A stretch of 64,000 nt of DNA from Amycolatopsis cihanbeyliensis (GCF_006715045.1 NZ_VFML01000002.1:496001-560000), one strand, 5' to 3'. Positions 33,371 to 43,525 are shown, counted from the first letter of the stretch. The notes: generated from the letters alone by a model not told the origin. A program made the numbers and translations.

Positions 33371-33795
33371 ACGGCCAGGCCACCCGGGGCCCCGCTCCCG
33401 TTCCCGGTCGCCGGGCCACCAAGCAGCGGGCCGCCGTGGTCGAGCTGCTGAACGAGATCGACGACTTCCGGTCCGCGCAGGAACTGCACGACGAGCTGCG
33501 CAAGCGCGGCGAGGGGATCGGCCTGACCACCGTCTACCGCACCCTGCAGTCCCTTTCCGAAGCGGGTGAGATCGACGTGCTGCGCACCGACGCGGGCGAG
33601 GCGATCTACCGTCGCTGCTCCTCACATCACCACCACCACCTCGTGTGCCGGCACTGCGGCTACACGGTGGAGATCGAGGGACCCGCCGTGGAACGCTGGG
33701 CGGACAAGGTCGCCGTGGGCAACGGTTTCTCCGACATCAGTCACACCGTCGAGATCGCGGGCACCTGCGCCGCCTGCCGCGCCCGGGCCTCCTGA
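33367..33795 (+). CDS. zur: Fur-family zinc uptake regulator
   Basis: A 142-residue Fur-like repressor. The winged helix includes TKQRAAVVELLNEIDDFRSA and GLTTVYRTLQSLSEAGEIDV. A sensing site lies around CSSHHHHHLVCRHCGYT. Structural zinc is held by CRHC and CAAC, two CxxC pairs near residues 94 and 135. The position after smtB and the sequence fit Zur (FurB) rather than FurA. It is convergent with the DUF1980 gene, with 3 bases between the stops. Confidence 0.93.
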   Translation: MNGQATRGPAPVPGRRATKQRAAVVELLNEIDDFRSAQELHDELRKRGEGIGLTTVYRTLQSLSEAGEIDVLRTDAGEAIYRRCSSHHHHHLVCRHCGYTVEIEGPAVERWADKVAVGNGFSDISHTVEIAGTCAACRARAS

Positions 33796-33798
33796 CTC

Positions 33799-34533
33799 TC
33801 AGTACTCGTAAGGGTCCTCCGGCGCCGGAACCTCGCGCACGGTGCGCACGGTGAGGTCCGGGGTGTAACCGTTCTCCGCGGTCGCCGTGTCGGGCACGGC
33901 CTGGCCGGTCACCTCGATCCAGGTGTCCGCGGCCGCCGCCACGGCCGTGGTGGCGGCCGGGCCGGTCAGCCGTACCGTGAGCGGGAAGGCGTCCGCCGCG
34001 CAGCAACTGATCCGCAGCCGCGCCAGCAGGGTGTCCCCGCCGTCGTGCACGACGAACCCGGACAGCGAGACGGTGCGGTCGTCCAGGGTGCCGCCGGAGT
34101 CCCAGCCGGCCCTGGTGACGAACTCCGAGACCGGCAACGGCACCACCTCGCCCGCGGGCAGCGGCGGGAAGGTCGCGGCGTCCCTGGCGGCCTCGCTCTG
34201 CGGAGCCCTGGCCGGGGTGCGGGTGACCGAGTCCGAGCCCAGCGCGGGCGGGGCGACCAGGAACACCGCGAGCACCGGCACCATCAGCAGCCAGGCCGAG
34301 CGCGCCGCGTGGTGGTGCTCGTGCCCACACGCCTGCGGTCCCGGTGTGCCGCGCGCGGCCAGCAGGTCCCGCGCCATCGCCAGCACACCGAGGGCCACCA
34401 TCACCGCTCCCCCGCCGAGCACCCACACCTGCTGCGAAGGCTTGACGTAGCGCAGGTAGTCGCCGTTGATCGCGATCTTCAGCAGGGCACCGCCGAGCAG
34501 TACCAGCAGGATGTTCTGGGTTTCCCGCCTCAT
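33799..34533 (-). CDS. TIGR03943/DUF1980 (YcgQ-like) membrane protein
   Basis: A 244-residue protein with about three transmembrane helices in the first 120 residues (ILLVLLGGALLKIA, VWVLGGGAVMVALGVLAM, WLLMVPVLAVFLVAPPAL), a His-rich loop (CGHEHHHA), and a C-terminal soluble domain with SGFVVHDGGDTLLARLRI and SCCAADAFPL. This matches the TIGR03943 family, which pairs with a YcgR-like permease. Its start overlaps the permease stop (ATGA). In Bacillus the equivalent pair is Zur-controlled, and the convergent zur gene supports a link to metal stress here (inference). Confidence 0.88.
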   Translation of the reverse strand: MRRETQNILLVLLGGALLKIAINGDYLRYVKPSQQVWVLGGGAVMVALGVLAMARDLLAARGTPGPQACGHEHHHAARSAWLLMVPVLAVFLVAPPALGSDSVTRTPARAPQSEAARDAATFPPLPAGEVVPLPVSEFVTRAGWDSGGTLDDRTVSLSGFVVHDGGDTLLARLRISCCAADAFPLTVRLTGPAATTAVAAAADTWIEVTGQAVPDTATAENGYTPDLTVRTVREVPAPEDPYEY

Positions 34534-35564
34534 CGCACCCCTCCCAGCACCAGCAACCCGGCCGCCACCGCGCACCCGATCGCGACCACGAAGGTCGCCG
34601 GCGCGAAACGCAGGGCGAAGGACCTGCCGAAGGTGCCTGCCTGCAGGGCGAACAGTTTGATGTCGATGGCGGGCCCGACCACCAGGAACACCAGCTTCGG
34701 CAGCAGCGGTACCGGCGCCAGCGAGGCCGCCACGAAGGCGTCCGCCTCGCTGCACAGCGACAGCACCACCGCCAGCACGGCCATCACCACGATCCCGACC
34801 ACGACCTGCTCGCCGAGCACCCCGAACCAGTGCGCGGGTACCAGCACCCCCATCGCCGCCGACACCAGCGCGCCAAGCACGAGGAAGCCACCGGCGTCCA
34901 CCAGGTCGGCCCGCGCGGTCTCGGCGAAGGTCTTCCACCGGTCCCCGCCCTGGACCTCGGGCAGCCTGCGCAGCGCGCGCTCGGCGATCCATTCCAGCTT
35001 GCCCCACCGCGCCCACAGCCAGCCCATCGCCATCGCGGTGGCCAGCGAGCCGAGGAACCGCGCCAGCACCATCCCCGGCTCGCCGGGGAAGGCGACCGCG
35101 GTGGCGACCAGCACGATCGGGTTCACCGCGGGGGCGGCCAGCAGGAAGGTCAGCGCGGCTGCCGGGGCCGCGCCCTGCCCGATCAGCCGGCGGGCCACCG
35201 GGACCGAGGCGCATTCGCAGCCGGCCAGCGCGACCCCCGCGAAACCGGCCACCGGCACCGAGGCGCTCTCCCGGCGGGGCAGCACCCTGCGCAGCACCCG
35301 CGCGGGGACGAACGCGGCGATCGCCCCGCTGATCAGCACGCCGAGCACCAGGAACGGCAGCGCCTGCACGCAGACCGCCACGAACACCGTGGAGCCGGTG
35401 CGCAGCGCGGGCACGTCGAGCACCGACTGCAACTGCGACTGGCCGAGGATCGCGATCAGCAGGATCCCGCAGAGCACCTCGATCGAGCTGATCCGCCCGC
35501 GGCGCCTGCGGGGCGGCCGATCGGCGCCGGTGGTGGTTTCGGGAATCGTTTCCACCCAGTGCAT
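34530..35564 (-). CDS. Permease of the YcgR/DUF318 family
   Basis: A 344-residue polytopic membrane protein with 8 or more helices. Motifs GCECASVPVARRL and SLCSEADAFVAASL, each with Cys residues, are hallmarks of this predicted permease family and could contact metal or thiol. PAVNPIVLVATAVAFP is also conserved. It is co-translated with the DUF1980 protein, and the pair probably forms an export or metallochaperone-release system. The transported substrate is not established. Confidence 0.88.
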   Translation of the reverse strand: MHWVETIPETTTGADRPPRRRRGRISSIEVLCGILLIAILGQSQLQSVLDVPALRTGSTVFVAVCVQALPFLVLGVLISGAIAAFVPARVLRRVLPRRESASVPVAGFAGVALAGCECASVPVARRLIGQGAAPAAALTFLLAAPAVNPIVLVATAVAFPGEPGMVLARFLGSLATAMAMGWLWARWGKLEWIAERALRRLPEVQGGDRWKTFAETARADLVDAGGFLVLGALVSAAMGVLVPAHWFGVLGEQVVVGIVVMAVLAVVLSLCSEADAFVAASLAPVPLLPKLVFLVVGPAIDIKLFALQAGTFGRSFALRFAPATFVVAIGCAVAAGLLVLGGVR

Positions 35565-35568
35565 GTTC

Positions 35569-35679
35569 CTAGACGCGCGACACGATCGACTCGGCGGGGC
35601 TCCAACTGTGGTTGCGGCCGTCCGCTCCGCAGGTCACGCGCTCCGCCTCCCCGCTCGGGGGCTCCTTGCCGCTGAACAC
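35569..35679 (-). CDS. Possible small ORF (36 codons) directly ahead of the permease gene
   Basis: A GTG at 35679 opens a frame ending TAG at 35569 that reads VFSGKEPPSGEAERVTCGA and DGRNHSWSPAESIVSRV. It has protein-like composition and its stop is only 4 bases from the permease ATG, as in coupled genes. The frame is open further upstream without a clear start. It may be a true small protein or the tail of a lost gene. The remaining upstream leader (35680-35793) shows nothing else. Confidence 0.3.
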   Translation of the reverse strand: MFSGKEPPSGEAERVTCGADGRNHSWSPAESIVSRV

Positions 35680-35793
35680 CGCGGCGCGAAAGCGCCTCCG
35701 TATGGCGGTGGTGGGAGACGGGCGGGCGCGTCCCTCCACGCACCACAAACAGCTACCTCCGGCTGCGGACCGGGCGCTCAGGAGCGATGCCAG

Positions 35794-36237
35794 TCACCCC
35801 GCGGCGCCGTCGCCCGGCGCTCCCCCCGAGTCGCCGAGCAGGTCGGTACGCACCTGTGAGGCGGTGGACACCACCAGCATCAGCAGGGTGCCCAGCGGAG
35901 CGGGCTCCATGCCCTGCGCGGGAAAGGCGTACCGCAGGGTCAGGTCCAGCCCGCGTTCGGTGTGCACCACCCCGAGCGTGCCGAACAACCCCTGCCCTGC
36001 CCGTTCGGCGACGGACGCGGCCAGCGTGGCGTCGTCCGGCAGGTCCCACGCCACCACGCAGGTGAGGCTGAGCACGGTCAACCCCTCGGCGAGCCGGGTC
36101 GCCTGCACCACGCACGGGACGTCGGCGTGCGAGAAGGTCAACGCCCCGTCGTCGTCGACCCGCACCTCCAGGTATCGCTCGAGCGCCTCCCGGGCGCGGG
36201 TCAGCAGCACAGCGGTATCCGCGGCCTCCGTGGTCAT
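35794..36237 (-). CDS. YbjN-like (type III chaperone fold) protein
   Basis: A 147-residue protein of the YbjN or type III chaperone-like family: an N-terminal helix (LLTRAREALERYLEVRVDDD), a beta-sheet segment (GALTFSHADVPCVVQAT) and LGVVHTERGLDLTLRYAFPA. It occupies the place of Rv2360c between zur and uppS in Mycobacterium. Its ATG overlaps the uppS stop (TGATG), so it is translationally coupled. Function unknown. Confidence 0.8.
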   Translation of the reverse strand: MTTEAADTAVLLTRAREALERYLEVRVDDDGALTFSHADVPCVVQATRLAEGLTVLSLTCVVAWDLPDDATLAASVAERAGQGLFGTLGVVHTERGLDLTLRYAFPAQGMEPAPLGTLLMLVVSTASQVRTDLLGDSGGAPGDGAAG

Positions 36238-37085
36238 CACACCTCCGATAGGGCCCCGGCGGATCCCGCGGCGTCGGCAGCATCTGTGTTGTCGATGGCC
36301 GCGCCGAACCGCCGGTCCCGCTTGGCGAACGCCAGGCAGGCGTCCCACAGGCGGGTTCGGTCGAAGTCGGGGAACAGCGTGTCCTGGAACACGAACTCCG
36401 CATAGGCGGACTGCCACAGCATGAAGTTCGAGGTCCGCTGCTCGCCGGAGGGCCGGAGGAACAGGTCCACGTCCGGCATCTGCGGCTGGTACAGGTACTT
36501 CGCGATGGTGCGCTCGTCCACCTTGTCCGGGTTGATCTTCCCCTCGGCGGCGAGCCTGGCGATCTGCCGCACGGCGTCGCCGACCTCTGCCCGCCCACCG
36601 TAGTTGACGCACATCGTCATGTTGAGCCGGGTGTTGTGCCTGGTCTTCTCCTCGGCGTCCTGCAGCTCCTTGATCACGCTGCGCCACAGCTTCGGCCTGC
36701 GGCCCGCCCACCGGATGCGTACCCCGATCGAACCGAGGTAGTCGACCTGGCGGCGGATGGTGTCCCGGTTGAAGCCCATCAGGAAGCGCACCTCGTCCGG
36801 GCTGCGCTTCCAGTTCTCGGTGGAGAACGCGTACACCGACAGCCATTTCACGCCCAGCTCGACCGCGCCGCTGGCGACGTCGATCATCACCGCCTCGCCC
36901 CGCTTGTGTCCCTCGATGCGGGGCAACCCGCGCTGGTTGGCCCAGCGGCCGTTGCCGTCCATCACCAGCGCGACATGGTTGGGCACCAGCTCGGAAGGGA
37001 TCCGCGGTGGCCGCGCGCCGGAGGGATGCGGGTCGGGATCCCGCACCTCGGTCCGTGCCGCCGCCTCACGTCCCCTGCGCCGCAC
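36237..37085 (-). CDS. uppS: Isoprenyl (cis-prenyl) diphosphate synthase
   Basis: A 282-residue enzyme making the polyprenyl diphosphate carrier for peptidoglycan and arabinogalactan. [13 protein letters not shown] holds the catalytic Asp, followed by [47 protein letters not shown] and [13 protein letters not shown]. The position beside recO corresponds to the M. tuberculosis decaprenyl diphosphate synthase (Rv2361c); chain length here is not proven. The start overlaps the end of recO by 20 bases. Confidence 0.95.
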   Translation of the reverse strand: MRRRGREAAARTEVRDPDPHPSGARPPRIPSELVPNHVALVMDGNGRWANQRGLPRIEGHKRGEAVMIDVASGAVELGVKWLSVYAFSTENWKRSPDEVRFLMGFNRDTIRRQVDYLGSIGVRIRWAGRRPKLWRSVIKELQDAEEKTRHNTRLNMTMCVNYGGRAEVGDAVRQIARLAAEGKINPDKVDERTIAKYLYQPQMPDVDLFLRPSGEQRTSNFMLWQSAYAEFVFQDTLFPDFDRTRLWDACLAFAKRDRRFGAAIDNTDAADAAGSAGALSEV

Positions 37086-37878
37086 CTGGTACCTCCATGT
37101 CGTCGGGCAACTCGGTCGAGGTTAACCTGCCGGGGCCGAGCATCTCCCGGCGCCGTTCGACCAGGGGTAAGGACCGGAGCTGGCGTTCGAGGTGCCACTG
37201 CAGGTGAGCGGCGACCAGCCCGCTGACATCCCGCCGGGTTCCCGGCGAGGTGCCTTCGGCGACCGTCCACTCCCCGTGCAGCAGCGCGTCCAGCAGGGTG
37301 AACACCTCCGGGGCGGGGTGCACCGAGCCGGCGACCCGGCAGCGTGGACACAGCGCGCCGCCGGACTGCACGTTGAACGCCCGGTGCGGCCCGGGTTGCC
37401 CGCAACGGGCGCACTCGCTGATCGCGGGCGCCCAGCCGGCGAAGGCCATGGCCCGCAGCAGGAAGGCGTCCAGCACCAGCGAGGCGTCCCTGCCGCCCCC
37501 GGCCAGCGCCCGCAGCGCCCCGGTGACCAGCAGGTACAGCTTCAGCGCCGGCTCGCCCTCCTCCGCGGTGAGCCGGTCGGCGGTCTCGGTGATCGCGCTG
37601 GCCGCGGTGTAGCGCTGGTAGTCGCCGACCAGCTGCACGGCGAACGCGTCCACGGTCTGCACCTGGGTGATCACGTCCAGCGTGCGGCCGGTGTAGAGCT
37701 GCAGGTCGACATGCCCGAACGGCTCCAGCCGGGCACCGAACCGGGAGCCGGTCCTGCGCACCCCCTTGGCGACGGCGCGCACCTTCCCGTGCCTGCGGGT
37801 GAGCAGGGTGATGATCCGGTCGGCCTCACCCAGCTTGTGCACCCGGAGCACGATGCCGGTGTCGCGATAGAGACTCAC
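37066..37878 (-). CDS. recO: DNA repair protein RecO
   Basis: A 270-residue recombination mediator that loads RecA on SSB-coated DNA. The N-terminal OB fold has [20 protein letters not shown] and [20 protein letters not shown]. The middle helical domain includes [17 protein letters not shown], and a zinc module is given by [13 protein letters not shown] plus LCPRCR. Length and order are normal. Start ATG at 37878. Confidence 0.95.
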   Translation of the reverse strand: MSLYRDTGIVLRVHKLGEADRIITLLTRRHGKVRAVAKGVRRTGSRFGARLEPFGHVDLQLYTGRTLDVITQVQTVDAFAVQLVGDYQRYTAASAITETADRLTAEEGEPALKLYLLVTGALRALAGGGRDASLVLDAFLLRAMAFAGWAPAISECARCGQPGPHRAFNVQSGGALCPRCRVAGSVHPAPEVFTLLDALLHGEWTVAEGTSPGTRRDVSGLVAAHLQWHLERQLRSLPLVERRREMLGPGRLTSTELPDDMEVPGAAQGT

Positions 37879-37904
37879 CGCCCTATCGTCTCACCCGTTC
37901 GCGC

Positions 37905-38318
37905 TCACGCTCGTAACCAGCCGAGACCCGGCAGATCCCGCAGCACCCACCAGGCCATCGTGAGCGCGCCGAGCAGGAGCGCCAGCCGCAGGCCGCGGGC
38001 ACCGGCCGGCCACCAGCGGGTGGCTCGGCCCACCTCCCACCTGGCGAGCGCGACCAGCACCACCACGGCCACCGGCAGCAGGACCAGCACGGCGAAGGCG
38101 TTGTAGCCGATGGCCGCGACCGGGTCGCCGTGCAGCAACGCGCCGAGCGCCCTGCTGCCTCCGCAGAACGGGCAGTCCAGCCCGGTCAGCGCATGGAACC
38201 AGCAGGGGATGACCAGTACCCCGGTGCCGAGTGCGGCGCCGGTGACAGCCAGGCCACCGACCAGCGCCGGGGTGCGGCGCAGGCTGCGCCACGACCGCTC
38301 GACCCGCATGGCGGTCAT
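37905..38318 (-). CDS. DUF2752 membrane protein
   Basis: A 137-residue protein with three transmembrane segments. The conserved LTGLDCPFCGGSRALGALLHGD motif, with two Cys and Gly-Gly-Ser-Arg, defines DUF2752. The function is unknown; the CPFCG part could be redox active. It begins 3 bases after the RDD-protein stop, so they share a transcript. An ATG at 38309 is an alternative start. Confidence 0.85.
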   Translation of the reverse strand: MTAMRVERSWRSLRRTPALVGGLAVTGAALGTGVLVIPCWFHALTGLDCPFCGGSRALGALLHGDPVAAIGYNAFAVLVLLPVAVVVLVALARWEVGRATRWWPAGARGLRLALLLGALTMAWWVLRDLPGLGWLRA

Positions 38319-38321
38319 GGC

Positions 38322-39143
38322 TCAGTACACCGGCTTGGTGGAGATGGCGTAGGTCTTGGCCGCCTTGTCGTGCCAGCCCTGCCGAGCCTGCTCGTCGAAG
38401 AACGGGGACAGGATCACCAGCAGGCTGGCCAGCGAGCCGAGGCACGGAATGAGGCCCGGCAGCACCATCACCGCGATCCGGGTGAACGCGGGCCCGCCAC
38501 CGATCCCGCCGCCCGGCTGGTGGAAGGACTGCGCGGTGACCAACCGGATCCCGGCCACGCTCTTGCCGACCGTGGCGCCCCTGGTGGACAGCATGATGCC
38601 CTCGTAAGCCAGCATGGCCAGGGACATGATCGGCGCGAAGATGAGGCTCACCCACAGGGCGCCGTTGCCGAGCAGCGCGAACTGGATGATCGCGAACAGG
38701 ATGCCCATCGGCAGGCCGATGATCAGCGCGTCGACAAGCCGCGCGAGGAACCGGCTGCCCATGGTCGCCAGGGTCATCGACGGCCCGCCGGGGAACTGGA
38801 TCTGCGAGCCGGGCACGACCACCTGTGCCTGTCCGGGGAACATCGGACCGCCGGGGCCACCGGGGAAACCGCCGGGGCCGCCGTAGGGCGAGGGTGCCTG
38901 GTATCCACCGGGCGGGGTGCCGTACGGCTGCTGACCGTAGGGCTGCTGCCCCGGCTGGGGCTGACCGTAGGGGTGGGGCTGGCCGAAGCCGCCGGAGTGC
39001 GGCCCGGGAAAACCACCGGACGGCGGAGCTTGCGGCCCGGGCTGGCCCGGCTGGCCGTAGCCGGGTTGCTGGCCGTAGCCGGGTTGCTGGCCGTAGCCGG
39101 GTTGCTGGCCGTAGGGCGGCTGCTGACCGTACGGGTTGGTCAT
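38322..39143 (-). CDS. RDD-family membrane protein with Gly/Pro/Tyr/Gln-rich N-terminus
   Basis: About 273 residues from the ATG at 39143, which has GGGGGAG nearby. The first 110 residues are a low-complexity tail of PGYGQQ and PYGQQP repeats. Four identical 18-base direct repeats near 39058-39130 encode part of it. The RDD domain follows: FLARLVDALIIGLPMGILFA, EGIMLSTRGATVGKSVAGI and RLVTAQSF, with three or four helices. RDD proteins may transport compatible solutes, but most are unassigned. The tail is cytosolic and disordered. Confidence 0.85.
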   Translation of the reverse strand: MTNPYGQQPPYGQQPGYGQQPGYGQQPGYGQPGQPGPQAPPSGGFPGPHSGGFGQPHPYGQPQPGQQPYGQQPYGTPPGGYQAPSPYGGPGGFPGGPGGPMFPGQAQVVVPGSQIQFPGGPSMTLATMGSRFLARLVDALIIGLPMGILFAIIQFALLGNGALWVSLIFAPIMSLAMLAYEGIMLSTRGATVGKSVAGIRLVTAQSFHQPGGGIGGGPAFTRIAVMVLPGLIPCLGSLASLLVILSPFFDEQARQGWHDKAAKTYAISTKPVY

Positions 39144-39261
39144 CGGGTCTTTCTCCCCCTCGCTCGGTGCCCCTGGCACGGGTGCGATCAGTGCGGGCGG
39201 AGCGTACCGTCCCGATCGCGCGCCGACGCGGCAGAGTCGGGAAGCCGCCCGAGGGCGGCGG

Positions 39262-40167
39262 TCAGAACCCGAGCCTGCGTAGCTGTTTCGGGTCGCGCTG
39301 CCAGTCCTTGGCCACCTTGATGTGCAGGTCGAGGTACACCTTGCTGCCCAGCAGCGCCTCGATATGCCTGCGGGCGGTGGCGCCGACCTGCTTGAGCCGC
39401 TCCCCCTTGTGCCCGAGGATGATGCCTTTCTGGCTGGGCCGTTCCACGTACACCAGTGCGTAGACGTCCACCAGGTCCTCGCGGCCCTCCCGGGGATGCA
39501 TCTCCTCCACGGTCACGGCGATGGAGTGCGGGAGCTCGTCCCGCACCCCCTCCAGTGCGGCCTCCCGGATGAGCTCGGCGACGAGGGTCTGCTCCGGCTC
39601 GTCGGTGAGGTCACCGTCCGGGTAAAGCTGTGGCCCCTCGGGCAGCCTGCCAACCAGCAGGTCGGCGACCGTGTTCACCTGGAAACCGTCGACCGCCGAG
39701 ACCGGGATCAGCTCGGCGAAGTCCATCAGCTCCTGCAGGGCGACCAGCTGCTCGGCGACCCGGTCCGGGGAGACCAGGTCGGTCTTGGTGACCACGCCGA
39801 GCACCGGCGCGCGCCGGGCCACCTTGCGCAGCTCGGTGGCGATGAATCGGTCGCCGGGGCCGATCTTCTCGTCGGCGGGCACGCAGAACCCGACCACGTC
39901 CACCTCGGCCCAGGTCGAGTGCACGATGTCGTTCAACCGCTCACCGAGCAGCGTGCGCGGCCGGTGCAGCCCGGGCGTGTCGATGATCACCAGCTGCGCG
40001 TCCGGCCGGTGCACGATGCCCCTGATCGCGTGCCGGGTGGTCTGCGGTTTGCTGGAGGTGATCGCCACCTTGGTGCCGACCAGCGCGTTGGTCAGCGTCG
40101 ACTTGCCGGCGTTCGGCCTGCCGACGAAGCAGGCGAAACCGGACCGGTGTTCAGGTGTGCTACTCAC
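39262..40167 (-). CDS. era: GTPase Era
   Basis: A 301-residue ribosome assembly GTPase. G1 is GRPNAGKSTLTNALVG, G3 is DTPGLHRP, G4 is VTKTD, and the C-terminal KH domain includes KGIILGHKGERLKQVGATA, which binds the 3' end of 16S rRNA. The neighbours ybeY, phoH and rsmE in the same run also serve rRNA maturation. Its start overlaps the stop of the deaminase-like gene (ATGA). Confidence 0.97.
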   Translation of the reverse strand: MSSTPEHRSGFACFVGRPNAGKSTLTNALVGTKVAITSSKPQTTRHAIRGIVHRPDAQLVIIDTPGLHRPRTLLGERLNDIVHSTWAEVDVVGFCVPADEKIGPGDRFIATELRKVARRAPVLGVVTKTDLVSPDRVAEQLVALQELMDFAELIPVSAVDGFQVNTVADLLVGRLPEGPQLYPDGDLTDEPEQTLVAELIREAALEGVRDELPHSIAVTVEEMHPREGREDLVDVYALVYVERPSQKGIILGHKGERLKQVGATARRHIEALLGSKVYLDLHIKVAKDWQRDPKQLRRLGF

Positions 40168-40544
40168 GACTGGCGCAGGACCTCCCGCACGGCGCCGGAG
40201 GGGTCGGCGCGGTAGATGGGGGCCTTCTCGGCGAGGTCGCGCACGGCGTGCACGGAAGCCTGGTCGAACAGCGGCTCGTCGGTGACGATCGCCGCGGCCT
40301 CCAGGTTCTCCGCCCCGCTGGAGACGGCGGCCGCCACCGCGGCTTGCAACGCGGTGAGCGCGAACGACGGGAGCCGGACGGTGGTCGCGGCGTAGGTCCG
40401 GCCGTCGGTGTCCCGTACCGCGGCACCCTCGGCCGCCTGGTTCCGGGCCCGCGCCGACCTGGCCAGTATCACGAGCTTGTCATCTTCGGGGTCCAACTCG
40501 GCGTCCTGTTCGAGACGCGCCCGCTCCGAGGCACTGTCAGGCAT
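40164..40544 (-). CDS. Cytidine deaminase-like protein (Rv2365c-type)
   Basis: A 126-residue protein from the ATG at 40544: [40 protein letters not shown] and [19 protein letters not shown]. The arrangement recalls a cytidine deaminase fold, but the HAE and PCxxC zinc ligands are absent, so it is unlikely to be a working deaminase. The same gene lies between era and the CBS protein in Mycobacterium. Confidence 0.75.
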   Translation of the reverse strand: MPDSASERARLEQDAELDPEDDKLVILARSARARNQAAEGAAVRDTDGRTYAATTVRLPSFALTALQAAVAAAVSSGAENLEAAAIVTDEPLFDQASVHAVRDLAEKAPIYRADPSGAVREVLRQS

Positions 40545-41904
40545 GGTCGACGTTCCTGTCCCGTTCGTCGTCTTCGGCCACGGCCGTTCCCTGGTGGAGG
40601 TTCGTGGTGTCCAGCCGGGTCCGCGGACCGGTGATGCTGTCGTCGCAGGGCCGTACGACCACCGTGGTGATCCGCATCCGGCCCCTGCGGTCCTTGCCGC
40701 CCTCCGCGTGCAGGCGCAGGCCGGCCACCTCGGCTTCGGCACCGGGCAGTGGAACCCTACCGAGTCGTTGCGCGAGCAGCCCGCTGACCGTCTCCACGTC
40801 GTGGTCCTCCAGCTCGACGCCGTACAGCTCGCCAAGGTCGTCCACGCCGAGCCGGGCCGACACCCGCACCGAGCGCTCGTCCAGGTACTCCACCGGTGGG
40901 CGTTCCTGGGTGTCGGACTCGTCGGTGATCTCACCGACGATCTCCTCCAGGATGTCCTCGATGGTGAGCAGCCCGGCCGTGCCACCGTACTCGTCCACCG
41001 CGATGGCCATGTGGTTGCGGGAGCGCTGCATGCCCTTGAGCAGTTCGTCCAACCGTTTGGAGTCCGGCACGTAGCTGGCCTGGTTCATCAGTTCCTCGAC
41101 CGGCCGGGTGGAGCCGCCCTCCGCGAGGTAGGCCTGGACCAGGTCCTTGAGGTTGACCACGCCGACGATGTCGTCCACCGACTCGCCGATCACCGGTACC
41201 CGGGTGAAACCGGTGCGCAGGGAGAGCGCGAGCGCCTGCCGGACGGTCTTGGTCTGCTCGATCCAGACGATCTCGGTGCGCGGCACCATGACCTCGCGGG
41301 CCACGGTGTCGCCGAGCTCGAACACCGAGTGGATCATCTCCCGCTCGTCGGTGCCCACCACCCCGCGCTGCTCGGCGAGATCGACCAGCTCGCGCAGCTC
41401 GATCTCCGAGCTGAACGGGCCTTCCCGGAAGCCCTTACCAGGCGTGATGGCGTTACCCAGCAGGATGAGCAGGCGGCTCAGCGGCCCGAGGACGGAACCG
41501 AGCACCCGGACGGGGCCGGCGACCAGCAGCCCGACCCGGTAGGGGTGCTGGCGACCGACCGTGCGCGGTCCGACCCCGATGACCACATAGCTGATCACCA
41601 CCATGACGGCCACGGCCACCACGACGGCCAGCCACGCCTGCTCGATCCACTCCACGAACACCAGGGTGACCAGCACGGTCGCGGTGAGTTCGCAGGTGGT
41701 GCGCAGGAGCAGCAACAGGTTGATGTGCCGCCTGCGTTCGTCGACCACCAGGGAGAGCTGGCGCGCACCGACGCGGCCGAGCCGGACCAGCCCCTCGGCC
41801 CGAGCCCGGGACACCGTGCTCACCGCGGCATCGGCCGCCGCGAACACGCTGCCCAGCAGGACCAGCACCACGGCGATCAGCAGCAATGGTGTGGAGTCGA
41901 TCAC
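40537..41904 (-). CDS. Hemolysin-C/CorC-type membrane protein (DUF21 and CBS domains)
   Basis: A 455-residue protein. An N-terminal DUF21 domain with four hydrophobic segments ([39 protein letters not shown]) is followed by two CBS domains ([11 protein letters not shown] to [17 protein letters not shown], and the [20 protein letters not shown] part) and a C-terminal CorC_HlyC domain. Relatives are associated with magnesium or cobalt efflux and membrane stress. The stop overlaps the start of the deaminase-like gene by 8 bases. Confidence 0.92.
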   Translation of the reverse strand: MIDSTPLLLIAVVLVLLGSVFAAADAAVSTVSRARAEGLVRLGRVGARQLSLVVDERRRHINLLLLLRTTCELTATVLVTLVFVEWIEQAWLAVVVAVAVMVVISYVVIGVGPRTVGRQHPYRVGLLVAGPVRVLGSVLGPLSRLLILLGNAITPGKGFREGPFSSEIELRELVDLAEQRGVVGTDEREMIHSVFELGDTVAREVMVPRTEIVWIEQTKTVRQALALSLRTGFTRVPVIGESVDDIVGVVNLKDLVQAYLAEGGSTRPVEELMNQASYVPDSKRLDELLKGMQRSRNHMAIAVDEYGGTAGLLTIEDILEEIVGEITDESDTQERPPVEYLDERSVRVSARLGVDDLGELYGVELEDHDVETVSGLLAQRLGRVPLPGAEAEVAGLRLHAEGGKDRRGRMRITTVVVRPCDDSITGPRTRLDTTNLHQGTAVAEDDERDRNVDHA

Positions 41905-41912
41905 AGCACCGC

Positions 41913-42464
41913 CTAGGATGCCGGATCCGCGGGCGCTCCGTCGAGGCCCGCGGTGCCGAGCAGACGGTCATCCGCGCTGCGCTGCGCGTCCCGCTCCCGC
42001 GCCGCCCGCGCGGCGGTCTGGAACTCGGCCAGGATGCGCTTCTGCAAGCCGAACATCTCCCTTTCCTCGGCCGGTTCGGCGTGGTCGTAGCCGAGCAGGT
42101 GCAGCACGCCGTGCACGGTCAGCAGATGCATCTCGTCGGCGAGCGAGTGGCCCGCGGTACGCGCCTGGTCCTTGGCGAAGGCGGGGCAGAGCACGATGTC
42201 CCCGAGCAACGCGGGGGACGCCTCGGCGGCGTCCGGCCTGCGGGTGGACTCCAGCTCGTCCATCGGGAAGGCCATCACGTCGGTGGGCCCCGGCAGGTCC
42301 ATCCAGCGCTCGTGCAGGTCCTCCATCACGTCCAGGGTGACCAGCAGGACCGACAGCTCGGCCTGGGGACTGACCTCCATCTTGTCCAGCGCGAACCGCG
42401 CGGCGGAGACGAGCGAGGCCTCGTCCACCCGCATCCCGGACTCGTTGGCGATCTCGATGCTCAC
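41913..42464 (-). CDS. ybeY: Endoribonuclease YbeY (16S rRNA maturation)
   Basis: A 183-residue zinc-dependent RNase. [19 protein letters not shown] gives the H-x3-H-x5-H metal site near residues 115-125. [21 protein letters not shown] is also characteristic. The GTG at 42464 has GGAAGGG just upstream and overlaps the phoH stop (GTGA); a start 16 codons earlier is less likely. Confidence 0.95.
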   Translation of the reverse strand: MSIEIANESGMRVDEASLVSAARFALDKMEVSPQAELSVLLVTLDVMEDLHERWMDLPGPTDVMAFPMDELESTRRPDAAEASPALLGDIVLCPAFAKDQARTAGHSLADEMHLLTVHGVLHLLGYDHAEPAEEREMFGLQKRILAEFQTAARAARERDAQRSADDRLLGTAGLDGAPADPAS

Positions 42465-43525
42465 CGGCGACCCTTCCACCCGTTGCCCGGCTCCTCGTTG
42501 GTCGCCTGCCATTTCTCGTAGGCGTCCACGATATCGCCGACCAACTTGTGCCGGACCACGTCCTCGCTGGTCAGGTTAGTGAAGTGCAGGTCGTCCACGC
42601 CGTCGAGGATCTCCTGCACGATCCGCAGGCCGCTGCGCTGCCCGCTGGGCAGGTCGACCTGGGTGACGTCACCGGTGACCACGACCTTCGACCCGAACCC
42701 GAGGCGGGTGAGGAACATCTTCATCTGTTCCGGGGTGGTGTTCTGCGCTTCGTCCAGGATGATGAAGGCGTCGTTCAGGGTGCGCCCGCGCATGTAGGCC
42801 AGCGGGGCGATCTCGATCGTGCCGGCCTGCATCAGCCGCGGGATGGACTCCGGGTCCACCATGTCGTGCAGGGCGTCGTAGAGCGGCCGCAGGTACGGGT
42901 CGATCTTCTCGTACAGCGTGCCGGGCAGGTAGCCGAGCCGCTCCCCCGCCTCCACGGCGGGCCGGGTCAGCACGATCCGGTTGACCTGCTTGGCCTGCAA
43001 GGACTGCACGGCCTTCGCCATCGCGAGATAGGTCTTGCCGGTGCCCGCGGGCCCGATGCCGAACACCACGGTGTGCCCGTCGATCGCCTCGACGTAGCGC
43101 TTCTGGTTCAGCGTCTTCGGCCGGATGGTCCGTCCCCTCCGGGAGAGGATGTCCATGCTGAGCACCTCGGAGGGTGCCTCGCCACCGGAGGACAACATCG
43201 ACACGGTGCGTCGCACCGCGTCCGGGCCGACCTCCTGACCGCGCCCCGCGAGGGTCACCAGCTCGGCGAACACGCGTTCGGCGAAGGCGACGTCGCCCGG
43301 AGCGCCGGTGAGGGTGACCTCGTTACCCCGTACGTGGACGTCCGCGTCGAGCAGTTCCTCCACCACGCGGAGGTTCTGGTCACGCGAGCCCAGCAAGGGG
43401 AGCAGGGCCGTCTCGGGAACGGGGAACTTGGACTGTGCGGACTTGACGACCGCCTCGGTCGCCTGCGGTGGGACGCCCTCGGGGAGATCGGATCGGGCGG
43501 CTCCACCCTGTGCGGTACCGGCCAC
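42461..43525 (-). CDS. phoH: PhoH-like ATPase
   Basis: A 354-residue P-loop ATPase. [20 protein letters not shown] is Walker A and [20 protein letters not shown] is Walker B, with [13 protein letters not shown] as sensor. A KH-like N-terminal region ([19 protein letters not shown]) precedes it. PhoH proteins act with YbeY in RNA metabolism. The GTG at 43525 is chosen because upstream sequence loses family similarity. Confidence 0.93.
   Translation of the reverse strand: MAGTAQGGAARSDLPEGVPPQATEAVVKSAQSKFPVPETALLPLLGSRDQNLRVVEELLDADVHVRGNEVTLTGAPGDVAFAERVFAELVTLAGRGQEVGPDAVRRTVSMLSSGGEAPSEVLSMDILSRRGRTIRPKTLNQKRYVEAIDGHTVVFGIGPAGTGKTYLAMAKAVQSLQAKQVNRIVLTRPAVEAGERLGYLPGTLYEKIDPYLRPLYDALHDMVDPESIPRLMQAGTIEIAPLAYMRGRTLNDAFIILDEAQNTTPEQMKMFLTRLGFGSKVVVTGDVTQVDLPSGQRSGLRIVQEILDGVDDLHFTNLTSEDVVRHKLVGDIVDAYEKWQATNEEPGNGWKGRR

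Noticed and set aside
35565..35793. Riboswitch (cobalamin type) in front of the permease
   Set aside because: The region has GC-rich stems but none of the conserved boxes of a cobalamin or other metal riboswitch that I can recognise.
39058..39130. Short direct repeats of GTAGCCGGGTTGCTGGCC type as a CRISPR or regulatory array
   Set aside because: They are in frame and encode the PGYGQQ repeats of the RDD protein tail. There are no spacers, and no CRISPR array is seen anywhere in the window.
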